The notes below the pieces were generated by a model. It saw only the letters and a program-made list of their open reading frames with translations. It searched no databases and was not told the origin of the DNA. A program made the translations under genes and the position numbers. Positions 26,433 to 35,338 of a stretch of DNA of 64,000 bases are shown piece after piece. The stretch comes from an uncultured Flavobacteriaceae bacterium (GTDB lineage Bacteria > Bacteroidota > Bacteroidia > Flavobacteriales > Flavobacteriaceae): contig CANKZG010000001.1 of the NCBI GenBank assembly GCA_947488435.1, positions 2,286,308-2,350,307 on the forward strand, given 5' to 3'. Numbering within the stretch: the first letter of the stretch is position 1; each line of letters opens with the position of its first letter.

Positions 26433-27308
26433 TTATTTTTCATTCATTGTATCGGCTATCTGTTGCAACAATAATTCATTTTTAGCAATATATCCATAAT
26501 CCGTGGAAACGCTCAGTTTTGCAGCCTGTAAGGATTTGTTGGCACTTTCTTTGGCAACCTTATATTGCCCCAGAAAATAGGCTAGTTCAGCCTTATAATA
26601 TACGTACCAGAATGCATTCGGTTTTAATGCAATGGCTTTGTCAAACCATGACATGGCAGTATCTAATTTTGTTTTTTTGAGGTAGTAAAATTGAGCTGCA
26701 TCAAAATAAGTTTGTGCACTAACAGCGCTGGTAGTATTGGTTATTTTTGCAGCTATTTCATCAAAGATTATCGCATCAGAATCAACATACAAAGGGATAC
26801 TTATTTTGGTGTTCTCCCATGCAATGATTAAATCTCCACCGTTGGTATTAAAATTTTCGAAATGTATACTAAAGGTTTCCAATGTATCTGAGAGCGTTAT
26901 TACTGGGATTTTAAAACGCAATAAATCTTCGGTTTGCTGATAACCTCCTGTTCCCCAATGCGAGCTATTGTTATGAATTATGATGGTCCATTCTTTTTCT
27001 CCTGGAACAGAATACAAGGCATACGTTCCAGCCGGAATAGCGTGGCCAGAAAGACTAATAGGGCTATCAAATGTAATTTTGGTGGCAGCATTAGCTCCAG
27101 TTCTCCATAATTTCCCATAAGGGATAAGTCCTCCGAAGATCTTTCGGTTTTGTTTATTTGGTTGGCCGTATTCAAGAGTAACCCCAGCCAAACCTACTTT
27201 TTGTTCTAATTTTACTCTTGGACTAAGATTAGGTTTATTGATCTGAGCTGTAATCATTGAAAACGATAAAAAACTCAATAATAAAACACTTGATTTAAAG
27301 GAATTCAT
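26433..27308 (-). CDS. Exported DUF2911 protein with TPR-like C-terminus
   Basis: The 291-residue protein has a signal peptide (MNSFKSSVLLLSFLSFSMITAQ). A DUF2911 domain covers about residues 25-170, with the conserved VTLEYGQPNKQNRKIFGGLIP, WRTGANAATKITFD and IPAGTYALYSVPGEKEWTI segments. The C-terminus (about 185-285) is helical, with TPR-like repeats (ALKPNAFWYVYYKAELAYFL). DUF2911 is common in Bacteroidota and has no established activity. It lies upstream of the amidohydrolase on the same strand, possibly as an operon. Confidence 0.88.
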   Translation of the reverse strand: MNSFKSSVLLLSFLSFSMITAQINKPNLSPRVKLEQKVGLAGVTLEYGQPNKQNRKIFGGLIPYGKLWRTGANAATKITFDSPISLSGHAIPAGTYALYSVPGEKEWTIIIHNNSSHWGTGGYQQTEDLLRFKIPVITLSDTLETFSIHFENFNTNGGDLIIAWENTKISIPLYVDSDAIIFDEIAAKITNTTSAVSAQTYFDAAQFYYLKKTKLDTAMSWFDKAIALKPNAFWYVYYKAELAYFLGQYKVAKESANKSLQAAKLSVSTDYGYIAKNELLLQQIADTMNEK

Positions 27309-27349
27309 TGTTTTATGTTTTTGAATATTACTTTAGGCGAAATTTAATT

Positions 27350-28504
27350 TTACAACACTTTCTTTATAGACTCTACTAGTTTATCCATATCATTTGCATC
27401 ATTATAAACATTTACTGAAATACGAACAGCAGTACCTCGCACAGACGCATAAAGTTGATTTTTTTGAAATTCAGATTGTAACCGCTTTAAATCCACCGAA
27501 GTTCCAAATCGAATTCCAAAAAGATGACTTGTTCTAAAGTTATCATCTTCAATACTACAACCCAGTTCTTTCAACGAATTAATCGGGGATTTTGTGAGTT
27601 CCTTACAATAGTTTTGGATGTTATCTACTCCCCATACTAACAGATGCTCCAAGGCACCATTCATTATAGGTGTTAGATGAAAATTAGAATTTTCGCCAAC
27701 ATTGTATCTTCCTGCAAAAGATCTATAGTCTGGGGTATAGTTTACCAAGCCCTGAAAATCATCACTGTCTTTTCGGTTGATCCAATTTTCTTCCAAGGGA
27801 CTTCCATTGTCAAAAAAATCACCATAATATCCTAAAGCAAAGGAGAATGGTCCCAATAACCATTTATAACCTACGGCAAAAACAGCATCAGGTTTTATTT
27901 TACCAATATCGAAAGGTAAAGCGCCTATAGATTGAGACCCGTCAATGATAAGAAGCGCATTGTGTTGTTTTGCTTTTTTACTTATTTCTTGTAATTGAAA
28001 TAAGGTGCCGTCGGTCCAGTGAATATTCCCCAAGGCTACGATTCGCGTATTTGAGTTAATTGCTGCTAGTATTTTTTCATTCCAAAGACGTCCCTTATCT
28101 AAAGGTTTTTTTGGAGGATTTACAATCTGGATTGTAGCACCTGATTCTTGCGAAATATTTAACCAAGAGTAATAATTGCTGGGATACTGTTCGTCTACCA
28201 CTAAAATTTCATCGTGAACGGTCAGTTTGATGTTTTTAGCTACGGAAGCAATTCCGTATGAAACAGAGGGAAGTATGGCAATCCGTTCAGGATTGTTGCA
28301 GCAGATTAATTTAGAAAAATTCGCTTTTAGTTTTTTTGTTGGTTCAAACCAATCTTGTCTTGAAATTTTATAGGGTTGCATACGTATATCCAAAGCATCT
28401 TTTCCCATATCGGAAAGTTCATGCATTAGCGGAGCAATATTTGCACAATTCAGATAGGTTACCTCTTTGGGTAAATTGAACTTTTCTTTTTGCGTTTTAA
28501 TCAT
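27350..28504 (-). CDS. PLP-dependent class V aminotransferase/desulfurase-like enzyme
   Basis: The 384-residue enzyme has a class V fold. Features are EVTYLNCANIAPL near the N-terminus, the DG(S)Q PLP-holding segment LLIIDGSQSIGALPFDIG, and the Schiff-base Lys in AVGYKWLLGPFSFALGY (about residues 208-224). The C-terminal small domain ends with TAVRISVNVYNDANDMDK. Members include cysteine desulfurases, kynureninase-like and isopenicillin-epimerase-like enzymes; the specificity is undetermined. It overlaps the GNAT gene by 8 bases, so the pair is co-transcribed and may modify the same metabolite. Confidence 0.88.
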   Translation of the reverse strand: MIKTQKEKFNLPKEVTYLNCANIAPLMHELSDMGKDALDIRMQPYKISRQDWFEPTKKLKANFSKLICCNNPERIAILPSVSYGIASVAKNIKLTVHDEILVVDEQYPSNYYSWLNISQESGATIQIVNPPKKPLDKGRLWNEKILAAINSNTRIVALGNIHWTDGTLFQLQEISKKAKQHNALLIIDGSQSIGALPFDIGKIKPDAVFAVGYKWLLGPFSFALGYYGDFFDNGSPLEENWINRKDSDDFQGLVNYTPDYRSFAGRYNVGENSNFHLTPIMNGALEHLLVWGVDNIQNYCKELTKSPINSLKELGCSIEDDNFRTSHLFGIRFGTSVDLKRLQSEFQKNQLYASVRGTAVRISVNVYNDANDMDKLVESIKKVL

Positions 28505-28964
28505 TAACTATATTTTTTATAAATGTACAATCACACCTGGGCGATACAGGATTATTCTTAGATAATTCAAATCCGAAAGATCTATAAAGATTAATTGCTG
28601 AAATCATTGCTGATGAGGTTTCTAAAAAAATTTGTGTAGCATTTTTTTGCCGAGCAAACTCAATTAGAGCGGTCAACATTTTTTTTCCTAAACCCTTCTT
28701 GCGATAAGTTTTGACGACATACATTTTTCTGATTTTAAAAATATTTTTCCGAACCTCTTTTATTGCTCCTGTTGCAACTATTTGGGAGACTTCGTTTTCT
28801 ATGATCAAAAAGGTTCCATTATTAGTAAAATATTCCTTGTTAATATCTACTAAATCAGATTCAGAAGTTGTATTGTCGTATTCAAAACCAAATTCTTTAA
28901 GTCCGTTTTTCACTAGGGTAATGACAGCATCTTTATCCGTCTTTACAAAAGCTCGAATTTTCAT
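28497..28964 (-). CDS. GNAT-family N-acetyltransferase
   Basis: This 155-residue acetyltransferase has the acetyl-CoA-binding motif A in KMYVVKTYRKKGLGKKMLTA (about residues 78-97; the R/Q-x-x-G-x-G/A loop is RKKGLG). The fold ends with INLYRSFGFELS. GNATs transfer an acetyl group from acetyl-CoA to an amine, here of unknown identity. Its 8-base overlap with the PLP enzyme suggests coupled translation. Confidence 0.92.
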   Translation of the reverse strand: MKIRAFVKTDKDAVITLVKNGLKEFGFEYDNTTSESDLVDINKEYFTNNGTFLIIENEVSQIVATGAIKEVRKNIFKIRKMYVVKTYRKKGLGKKMLTALIEFARQKNATQIFLETSSAMISAINLYRSFGFELSKNNPVSPRCDCTFIKNIVND

Positions 28965-29019
28965 TTATCCATAAATTGAAGCATATTTTATAATATAAGC
29001 TTTCCTTGGATAATATGAA

Positions 29020-29751
29020 CTATTCTAACACCTCTGTTTTTAGGATAAATATATTTTGTTTGGGCCAATCTCCACTGTCTACTGGCTGATTGTTAATTAA
29101 ATCAACAACATCCATCCCCTGAATTACCCTGCCAAATGGAGTATAATTTCCATCCAAATGATAGGCTCCGGGTTTCGTCACCACAATAAAAAACTCGTAG
29201 GGCGAAGCAAGTTTATGCGGATTGTCGATATCACTGCTAGGAACGGACAATGTTCCTCTATGGTGCCGATATCCCTTACGCGTGTCAGGAGGCAACAGGT
29301 AGCGTCCAATCGTTCTTCTTTTGCGCGCTACCTCGCGATTATCGGTACTACCTCCTTGAATAATAAAGTTTTTTACAACACGATGAAATAAAGTGTTTTC
29401 AAAGTAATTCTTTTTTGCCAAATAGATGAAATTAGCTTTATGATAAGGAACATTATCATACAATTGCACGGTAAAACTCCCCAAACTGGTTGTTATTTTT
29501 ACCTTATCCTCGGTTATCGTTTTACTATAATTAAAGAAAAAATCAATAGCATTTTCTTCCGTTAAAAGAAACTCTTCTTCCTTTTCTCGTACTTCCTCTA
29601 CTTCTGTTTCTTCAATAGGAATTACGGAATCTGTAGAAATATTCGTGTTTTCCTCGGGAACACTAATAGGTGCTGTTTCTTTTTTCTCTTTACATCCTGC
29701 TAGAAAAAATAATGCTATTATTGCAGTATAGTAAATATGCTTCTTTTTCAT
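29020..29751 (-). CDS. Cyclophilin-type peptidyl-prolyl isomerase, lipoprotein
   Basis: This roughly 243-residue protein is a lipoprotein (MKKKHIYYTAIIALFFLAGC) with a Glu-rich linker. A cyclophilin domain follows: YHKANFIYLAKKNYFENTLFHRVVKNFIIQGG, the FFIVVTKPGAYHLDGNYTPFGRVIQGMDVVD core and the catalytic Arg in FHRV. It should act as a foldase in the periplasm. The start at 29751 fits the lipoprotein signal better than the ATG at 29772. That places its ATG over the ATG of the divergent Nudix gene (CATG at 29749-29752). Confidence 0.92.
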   Translation of the reverse strand: MKKKHIYYTAIIALFFLAGCKEKKETAPISVPEENTNISTDSVIPIEETEVEEVREKEEEFLLTEENAIDFFFNYSKTITEDKVKITTSLGSFTVQLYDNVPYHKANFIYLAKKNYFENTLFHRVVKNFIIQGGSTDNREVARKRRTIGRYLLPPDTRKGYRHHRGTLSVPSSDIDNPHKLASPYEFFIVVTKPGAYHLDGNYTPFGRVIQGMDVVDLINNQPVDSGDWPKQNIFILKTEVLE

Positions 29752-30391
29752 GCAGTTTAATGATTTTTCCAAACAAGTTTCAAAAATAACAAATCTACCG
29801 CTTCCGGGAGAGGATGCACATTATAAAATGGCTCCCGAGGGACGAGTTGAGGAACTTCGATCCCTTCGAAAACAACCTAAAAATGCTAGAAAAGCGGCAG
29901 TAATGGCACTTTTTTATCCAAAAAATAATGATAACACACATTTACTTTTAATACATCGAAAAACATATGCAGGCGTTCATTCCAATCAAATAGGGTTTCC
30001 GGGGGGCAAGGTGGAATCTTCAGATATTGATTTGTTAGATACAGCTTTACGTGAAACAGAAGAAGAAGTAGGGGTGGTTCGGCAAGATGTAAAAGTGATC
30101 AAAACGCTGTCTAAAATATATATCCCACCAAGTAATTTTGAAGTACAACCGTTCATCGGATTACTGGCTAACCCCACTGATTTTTTAAAACAAGAAGCGG
30201 AAGTTGAGGCTTTGGTAGAAGTTTTATTGTCTGACCTTATGCATGAAACCAGTATATCTCAAGAAAAATTAGATACTTCTTATGGAGCGGATATTGTGGT
30301 ACCTGCCTTTAAATTAAATGGTTATGTCGTTTGGGGAGCTACTGCAATGATGCTTTACGAAATCAAAGAACTTTTCAAACAAATACTTTAG
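29750..30391 (+). CDS. Nudix hydrolase, CoA pyrophosphatase type
   Basis: The 213-residue enzyme has the Nudix box GGKVESSDIDLLDTALRETEEEVGV (about residues 83-107), with the RETEEEVG core intact. Upstream is the KKAAVMALFYP-type strand (KAAVMALFYPKN). This arrangement, including the HLLLIHRKTYAGVHSNQIGFPGG segment, is typical of CoA diphosphatases (YeaB/NudL-type). It should cleave CoA or related dinucleotides in the cytoplasm. Its start codon overlaps that of the divergent cyclophilin. The PlsC gene follows 36 bases later. Confidence 0.93.
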   Translation: MQFNDFSKQVSKITNLPLPGEDAHYKMAPEGRVEELRSLRKQPKNARKAAVMALFYPKNNDNTHLLLIHRKTYAGVHSNQIGFPGGKVESSDIDLLDTALRETEEEVGVVRQDVKVIKTLSKIYIPPSNFEVQPFIGLLANPTDFLKQEAEVEALVEVLLSDLMHETSISQEKLDTSYGADIVVPAFKLNGYVVWGATAMMLYEIKELFKQIL

Positions 30392-30427
30392 GCATATTTT
30401 GTACATTTAGCTATTGCTTTATTTGCT

Positions 30428-31231
30428 ATGAGTTTATTGAAAAGAAACCCTTTCGGACATATTATTTACCTAAAAAAAATACTTATTCGGTTTTTAGGTA
30501 TTATTACCCATCAGCGTTATAAGGGGTTTAACAAGTTAGAAATTGAAGGGTCGGAATTTATTAAGAATTTACCAGACACAAATGTTCTTTTTGTATCAAA
30601 TCATCAAACTTATTTTGCCGATGTTGTAGCGATGTTCCATGTTTTTAATGCAAGTTTAAGCGGACGAACAGATAGTATTCGGAATGTGGGTTATATCTGG
30701 CACCCTAAATTAAATATGTACTATGTGGCTGCTGCAGAAACTATGAAAAAAAGCTTGTTGACTAAAATCTTAGCCTATGCAGGTTCGATAAGTATAGAGA
30801 GGACATGGCGATCCGACGGGAAAGATGTGAATCGTCAGGTTAAAATGAGCGACATTAGCAACATTGGTATTGCGCTAAATGATGGTTGGGTGATTACTTT
30901 TCCACAAGGAACTACTAAGCCATGGAAACCATTACGAAAAGGTACTGCACATATTATTAAAAAGTACAAGCCTGTTGTTGTTCCTGTAGTTATTGACGGG
31001 TTTCGAAGATCTTTTGACAAAAAAGGACTGCGGGTAAAGAAAAAAGGTATCCTACAATCCATGATCATAAAGGAACCACTGGATATTGATTATGAAAACG
31101 AATCGATGGAAGCTATAATTGAAAAATTGGAATATGCAATTGAACAGCACCCTTCATTTCTTAAGGTAATTTCGAAAGCAGAATTATTAGCATATGAGGA
31201 AGAAAACAAGCAACGCAAATTTCGAGTTTAA
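30428..31231 (+). CDS. 1-acyl-sn-glycerol-3-phosphate acyltransferase (PlsC family)
   Basis: This 267-residue membrane-associated acyltransferase has the catalytic HX4D box in VSNHQTYFADVVA (about residues 56-68). The second conserved block is TFPQGTTKPWKPLRKGT, which replaces the more common FPEGTRS. It transfers acyl groups in phospholipid or related lipid synthesis at the inner membrane. It follows the Nudix gene by 36 bases on the same strand. Its stop overlaps the stop of the convergent membrane gene (both within TTAA at 31228-31231). Confidence 0.92.
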   Translation: MSLLKRNPFGHIIYLKKILIRFLGIITHQRYKGFNKLEIEGSEFIKNLPDTNVLFVSNHQTYFADVVAMFHVFNASLSGRTDSIRNVGYIWHPKLNMYYVAAAETMKKSLLTKILAYAGSISIERTWRSDGKDVNRQVKMSDISNIGIALNDGWVITFPQGTTKPWKPLRKGTAHIIKKYKPVVVPVVIDGFRRSFDKKGLRVKKKGILQSMIIKEPLDIDYENESMEAIIEKLEYAIEQHPSFLKVISKAELLAYEEENKQRKFRV

Positions 31232-31872
31232 ACTTCCAATCGTTTTAATTCCGAATAATTTCTACCCAATTTACGCAATAAAAATCCGTAGAGTAAGAAG
31301 TAAATCAATCCCATAATACAAGTAATTATAATTCCTGCTGCGATTATTACCGTTCCAAAAATTAGTTTTAATCGGCCTTCGCTAAAATCCCTAATATTTT
31401 CAGTGTTCATTACACTACTTATGTCATCAGTCATATAAACGCCTATAGCAAACACGATAAAAGTAAAGAAGAAGACAGAAAGAGATATAATTACATATTT
31501 TTTAACCGTTTTTCTGGTTTTTATAATTCGAAACATCAAATTTTTAGCATTATCTAATGCAGATATTTCTTTATACCTTTTATAGAATTCATAAATAAAA
31601 TAGAAGGCAATAGCATATTGAAATATGGTTAGACCAAGCATTGCGTTTTTGATTCCCAAATTGGCATAGATTTCTGTTCCTTCTCGCAAAGAGGGTACTA
31701 AGTATAATAGGTGTGGTAGTATAAATTCAATAAGACTTATTAAAAAAATCCATTTCACAACAGAAGAGGATTTTTTCCATAACATTTTACATATCTCATC
31801 GTACGTTAACTTCGGTGCTGTAGCACCCCGTTGCTGCCAATCCTTTTTTAGGAGTTCTAATTCATCCATCAT
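31228..31872 (-). CDS. Four-helix membrane protein paired with an ECF sigma factor
   Basis: The 214-residue protein has a short cytoplasmic N-terminus (LELLKKDWQQRGATAPKLTYDEI) and about four membrane helices. The gene starts three bases after the stop of the ECF sigma gene. Membrane proteins of this type commonly follow ECF sigma factors in Bacteroidota; an anti-sigma or sensing role is inference. No classical zinc anti-sigma motif is seen. Confidence 0.68.
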   Translation of the reverse strand: MMDELELLKKDWQQRGATAPKLTYDEICKMLWKKSSSVVKWIFLISLIEFILPHLLYLVPSLREGTEIYANLGIKNAMLGLTIFQYAIAFYFIYEFYKRYKEISALDNAKNLMFRIIKTRKTVKKYVIISLSVFFFTFIVFAIGVYMTDDISSVMNTENIRDFSEGRLKLIFGTVIIAAGIIITCIMGLIYFLLYGFLLRKLGRNYSELKRLEV

Positions 31873-31875
31873 AAG

Positions 31876-32370
31876 CTAAGGATTAATTATTGTTCGTAAT
31901 TTTTTCTTTATTCGATTCATCTTTACCCTTGCATTCACTTCAGTAATACCTAAGGTATCAGCAATATCTGAATAGTCCTTATCTTCTAAGTAAAGAAAGA
32001 CAAGTGCCTTTTCAATATCATTTAATTGCTTCACTGCTTTGTACATTAGTTTTAACTGCTGTTCCTGTGTTTCATCATATTCGTCTGTTTTTATCTTAAA
32101 AATTACAGCGTCATAATCTTGGGTTTTAATTCTTTTTTTTGATTTGCGATATAAAGTAATAGCGGTATTCAATGCTACTCGATACATCCAGGTACTAAAT
32201 TTAGAATCACCTCTAAATTTAGGATACGCTTTCCAGAGTTGAATTGTAATCTCCTGAAACAAGTCATTGTGCGCGTCTCTGTTATTGGTATATAAACTGC
32301 ATACTTTATGCACTATATTCTGGTTTTTTTCCAGTTCACTTACAAAACTATGTTCAAGTTCTTTGGTCAC
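31876..32370 (-). CDS. ECF-type RNA polymerase sigma-70 factor
   Basis: The 164-residue protein contains sigma region 2 (NDLFQEITIQLWKAYPKFRG followed by FSTWMYRVALNTAITLYRKS) and region 4 (VFLYLEDKDYSDIADTLGITEVNARVKMNRIKKKL) with its helix-turn-helix. The size and missing regions 1 and 3 define an ECF sigma factor. It should direct transcription of an envelope-related regulon and is followed directly by a membrane protein gene. Confidence 0.95.
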   Translation of the reverse strand: MTKELEHSFVSELEKNQNIVHKVCSLYTNNRDAHNDLFQEITIQLWKAYPKFRGDSKFSTWMYRVALNTAITLYRKSKKRIKTQDYDAVIFKIKTDEYDETQEQQLKLMYKAVKQLNDIEKALVFLYLEDKDYSDIADTLGITEVNARVKMNRIKKKLRTIINP

Positions 32371-32523
32371 GCTTCGGTTAGTAGTTATTGCCTATAAGTA
32401 CAAAACAATGCTATTTTGTTACAAAGTATTTAATAAAAATTATTCATGGAATAATTCATCTTACATCCTAAAAAACGTTCATTAGTTGAAAACATACTTG
32501 GGTAACATAAGATGTATCATAAA

Positions 32524-33951
32524 TTATTTGCGATAATCGAGGGCAGGCGACCGATTGCCTAAAAGTGGAATATATTCAAAATTTGCTCCCCTACGATTTT
32601 CTAATTCTGCTTTGGCTTTGCTTACCAAATCTGTGTTTTTAAACAAATCTATGGCGGTTAGTGTTAAGGTTTTCGCAGCTACCATCATTCCTTTATTACC
32701 AATTGTTGTTCCTCCTGCTGCAACGGCTTGCCAACTGTGTGCCGGAGTCCCAGGAACCCAAGTGGCTGCACCCATTCCAGCTGTGGGAACGGTAAAACTA
32801 ACATCACCTACATCAGTAGATCCATAAGCCTTAGCCTCTGTTTTGTAGGGTTGTACATCGGTTGCTCTAGATATATCTAAGGTCTCAAAACCAAGACTTA
32901 CCGAAATTTTATCGGCAAAAACTTTCTCTTCTTCCGTATAGCTGATTCCTCCAACTTTAGTTAAATTATTGTGCATTAATTGTTGTAATGTCAGATTCGG
33001 TAATAATTCATGAGTACCTCCAATCATTTCATAATCCATGGTAGTTCCTGTGCCCAACGCTGCACCTTCGGCAGCTTTAATAATACGATCAAAAATATCA
33101 ATAACCACATCTCTTTCATTATGACGGGCATAATAATACACTTCTGCAAAATTAGGGACTACATTAGGTGCTTTTCCTCCATCGGTGATTACATAATGAA
33201 TTCTTGAACGCTCCGGAATATGTTCACGCATCATATTCACCATAACATTCATTGCTTCTACGCCATCTAATGCTGATCTACCTCTTTCTGGCGCCCCCGC
33301 GGCATGCGCGGAAATGCCATAAAATCTAAATTTAGCAGATTTATTCGCTAATGCGGCGCCAGCACTTGCAGCATTTTGAGCACTGGGATGCCAGTGCAAC
33401 GCAACATCTACATCATTGAAGAGTCCTTCACGAACCATATATACTTTTCCCGAACCTCCCTCTTCTGCAGGACAACCGTAAAAACGGATGGTACCTTTTC
33501 CATTTGTGGCTTGCATCCAATCTTTTACCGCTATGGCTGCAGCTGAAGAAGCAGTTCCAAAAAGGTGATGTCCGCAGGCATGTCCTGCTGCTTTATGTGC
33601 AGATTTTTTTTCGGGAACTGCCTCCTGAGAAAGCCCAGGTAGTGCATCGAATTCACCAAGAACTGCGATCACTGGATAACCGCTGCCATATTCAGCAACA
33701 AATGCAGTTGGAATCCCTGCCACGCCATTTTTTATTGAAAAACCTTCAGCCTTTAATGTTTTTTGCAATAGTTGACTACTTTTTTCTTCCAAATAACCCA
33801 TTTCTGCAAAACCCCATATATTTTGAGCTATTTCACCATAGAACTCACTTTTTTGATCCAATCCGTCCAAAACAGACTTCACTGATTTTTGAGCTTGGGT
33901 TGTAAGGGTAAAAAAGAAGATAAGGGCGGTTAGTGTTAGTAATTTTTTCAT
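32524..33951 (-). CDS. Exported M20-family amidohydrolase (AbgB-like)
   Basis: This 475-residue protein has a signal peptide (MKKLLTLTALIFFFTLTTQA). The M20 fold has the metal-binding AGHACGHHLFGTAS block, the GCPAEEGGSGK segment with the catalytic and bridging acidic residues, a dimerisation domain (FRFYGISAHAAGAPERGRSA), and the late His in WVPGTPAHSWQA. The layout is most like aminobenzoyl-glutamate hydrolase subunit B (AbgB), but with an export signal. It probably cleaves an amide bond in the periplasm. The substrate is unknown. Confidence 0.9.
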   Translation of the reverse strand: MKKLLTLTALIFFFTLTTQAQKSVKSVLDGLDQKSEFYGEIAQNIWGFAEMGYLEEKSSQLLQKTLKAEGFSIKNGVAGIPTAFVAEYGSGYPVIAVLGEFDALPGLSQEAVPEKKSAHKAAGHACGHHLFGTASSAAAIAVKDWMQATNGKGTIRFYGCPAEEGGSGKVYMVREGLFNDVDVALHWHPSAQNAASAGAALANKSAKFRFYGISAHAAGAPERGRSALDGVEAMNVMVNMMREHIPERSRIHYVITDGGKAPNVVPNFAEVYYYARHNERDVVIDIFDRIIKAAEGAALGTGTTMDYEMIGGTHELLPNLTLQQLMHNNLTKVGGISYTEEEKVFADKISVSLGFETLDISRATDVQPYKTEAKAYGSTDVGDVSFTVPTAGMGAATWVPGTPAHSWQAVAAGGTTIGNKGMMVAAKTLTLTAIDLFKNTDLVSKAKAELENRRGANFEYIPLLGNRSPALDYRK

Positions 33952-34032
33952 AATGTTGGTTCGTTTGATCTATACCTTCATAAAGGTAGTAAAAACAACT
34001 TGTTTCTATGATGAGAGATGAAAATGAATTAG

Positions 34033-34040
34033 TATTTTTG
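34033..34040 (+). promoter_or_regulatory. Possible -7 promoter box of the NADH dehydrogenase gene
   Basis: TATTTTTG matches the TAnnTTTG consensus and ends 17 bases before the ATG at 34058. A -33 TTTG at standard distance is not obvious. Confidence 0.4.
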
Positions 34041-34057
34041 ACTGTAATTTATACCCT

Positions 34058-35332
34058 ATGAATATACCAAAATCCAGTTTCCCTAGAATTGTTATTATAG
34101 GAGGAGGATTTGGAGGTTTAGCGCTTGCTAAAAAACTCTGTAAAAAAGAATTTCAAGTAGTTCTTTTAGATAAACACAATTACCATACTTTTCAACCGCT
34201 TTTATACCAGGTATCTACTGGTGGATTAGAACCAGATTCTATTGCATATCCTATTCGAAAGGTGCTTAAAGGATATCCTAACTTTTTTTTTAGATTAGCA
34301 AATGTTGAGTCGGTAGACGCTAAAGTAAAAACGGTAGCAACCAATATTGGTGAAATAAAATATGATTACCTGGTCTTAGCAATGGGTTCTGAAACCAATT
34401 TTTTTGGAAACAAAGAAATGGCTAAGAATAGTATGGTGATGAAAACGATCCCTCAGTCCTTGAATTTGCGAAGTTTGATTCTTGAAAATTTCGAAGAAGC
34501 TTTGTTAACCGACGATCTTCATGAGCGAGATGCACTTATGAATTTTGTTATTGTTGGTGGAGGACCAACTGGAGTAGAACTTGCAGGGGCCTTGGCGGAG
34601 ATTAAAAAAGGAATTCTACCTAAGGATTACCCTGATTTGGACACTCGTCGAGCACAAATTAATTTAGTTCAAGGAAGCGATCGTATTTTACCAGGAATGA
34701 GTCCAAAAGCTTCGAAGAAAGCAGAAGATTTTTTAGAAAAATTAGGCGTACAAATTTGGAAAGATACGAGAGTCACTGGTTATGATGGTAAAACTGCGCG
34801 TACAGAAAGTGACTTAAGTTTTGACACAGCAACCTTAGTCTGGGCAGCAGGAGTAATGGGAGTAGCTATAAAAGGGTTGAATGCAAAAGATCTTATGGTG
34901 TACGGGAATAGATTAGAGGTGAACGAGTTCAATCAGGTTAATAATTGTGAAGATGTTTATGCTATCGGTGATGTGGCATGTATGCAATTAGAAAAGTATC
35001 CTCGTGGGCACCCTATGATGGCCCAACCTGCCATACAACAAGGTAGAAATCTTGGAGAAAACTTTGTGCGAATTTTAGAAAAGAAACCTATGAAACCCTT
35101 CGTTTACAACGATAAAGGAAGTATGGCAACTGTAGGACGAAACAAAGCCGTTGTAGATCTTCCCAATTTTAAATTTCAGGGTGTTTTTGCTTGGTTTGTT
35201 TGGATGTTCGTCCATCTTTTCTTTCTGATTGGCTTTCGAAATCGGATGGTTGTATTTGTCAACTGGGTCTACAATTATATTCGTTTTGACCGGGAAGCGC
35301 GTCTAATTATACGACCATTTAAGAAGGAGTAA
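34058..35332 (+). CDS. Type II NADH dehydrogenase (NDH-2)
   Basis: This 424-residue flavoenzyme has an N-terminal FAD motif (IVIIGGGFGGLALAKKL, residues about 11-27), an internal NAD(H) motif (FVIVGGGPTGVELAGALAE, about 163-181) and the flavin-contact VYAIGDVACM segment. The C-terminus carries a hydrophobic amphipathic stretch (FAWFVWMFVHLFFLIGF) for membrane attachment. It passes electrons from NADH to quinone without pumping protons. The 35339 alpha-glucosidase gene converges on it. Confidence 0.94.
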   Translation: MNIPKSSFPRIVIIGGGFGGLALAKKLCKKEFQVVLLDKHNYHTFQPLLYQVSTGGLEPDSIAYPIRKVLKGYPNFFFRLANVESVDAKVKTVATNIGEIKYDYLVLAMGSETNFFGNKEMAKNSMVMKTIPQSLNLRSLILENFEEALLTDDLHERDALMNFVIVGGGPTGVELAGALAEIKKGILPKDYPDLDTRRAQINLVQGSDRILPGMSPKASKKAEDFLEKLGVQIWKDTRVTGYDGKTARTESDLSFDTATLVWAAGVMGVAIKGLNAKDLMVYGNRLEVNEFNQVNNCEDVYAIGDVACMQLEKYPRGHPMMAQPAIQQGRNLGENFVRILEKKPMKPFVYNDKGSMATVGRNKAVVDLPNFKFQGVFAWFVWMFVHLFFLIGFRNRMVVFVNWVYNYIRFDREARLIIRPFKKE

Positions 35333-35338
35333 TTGTAC

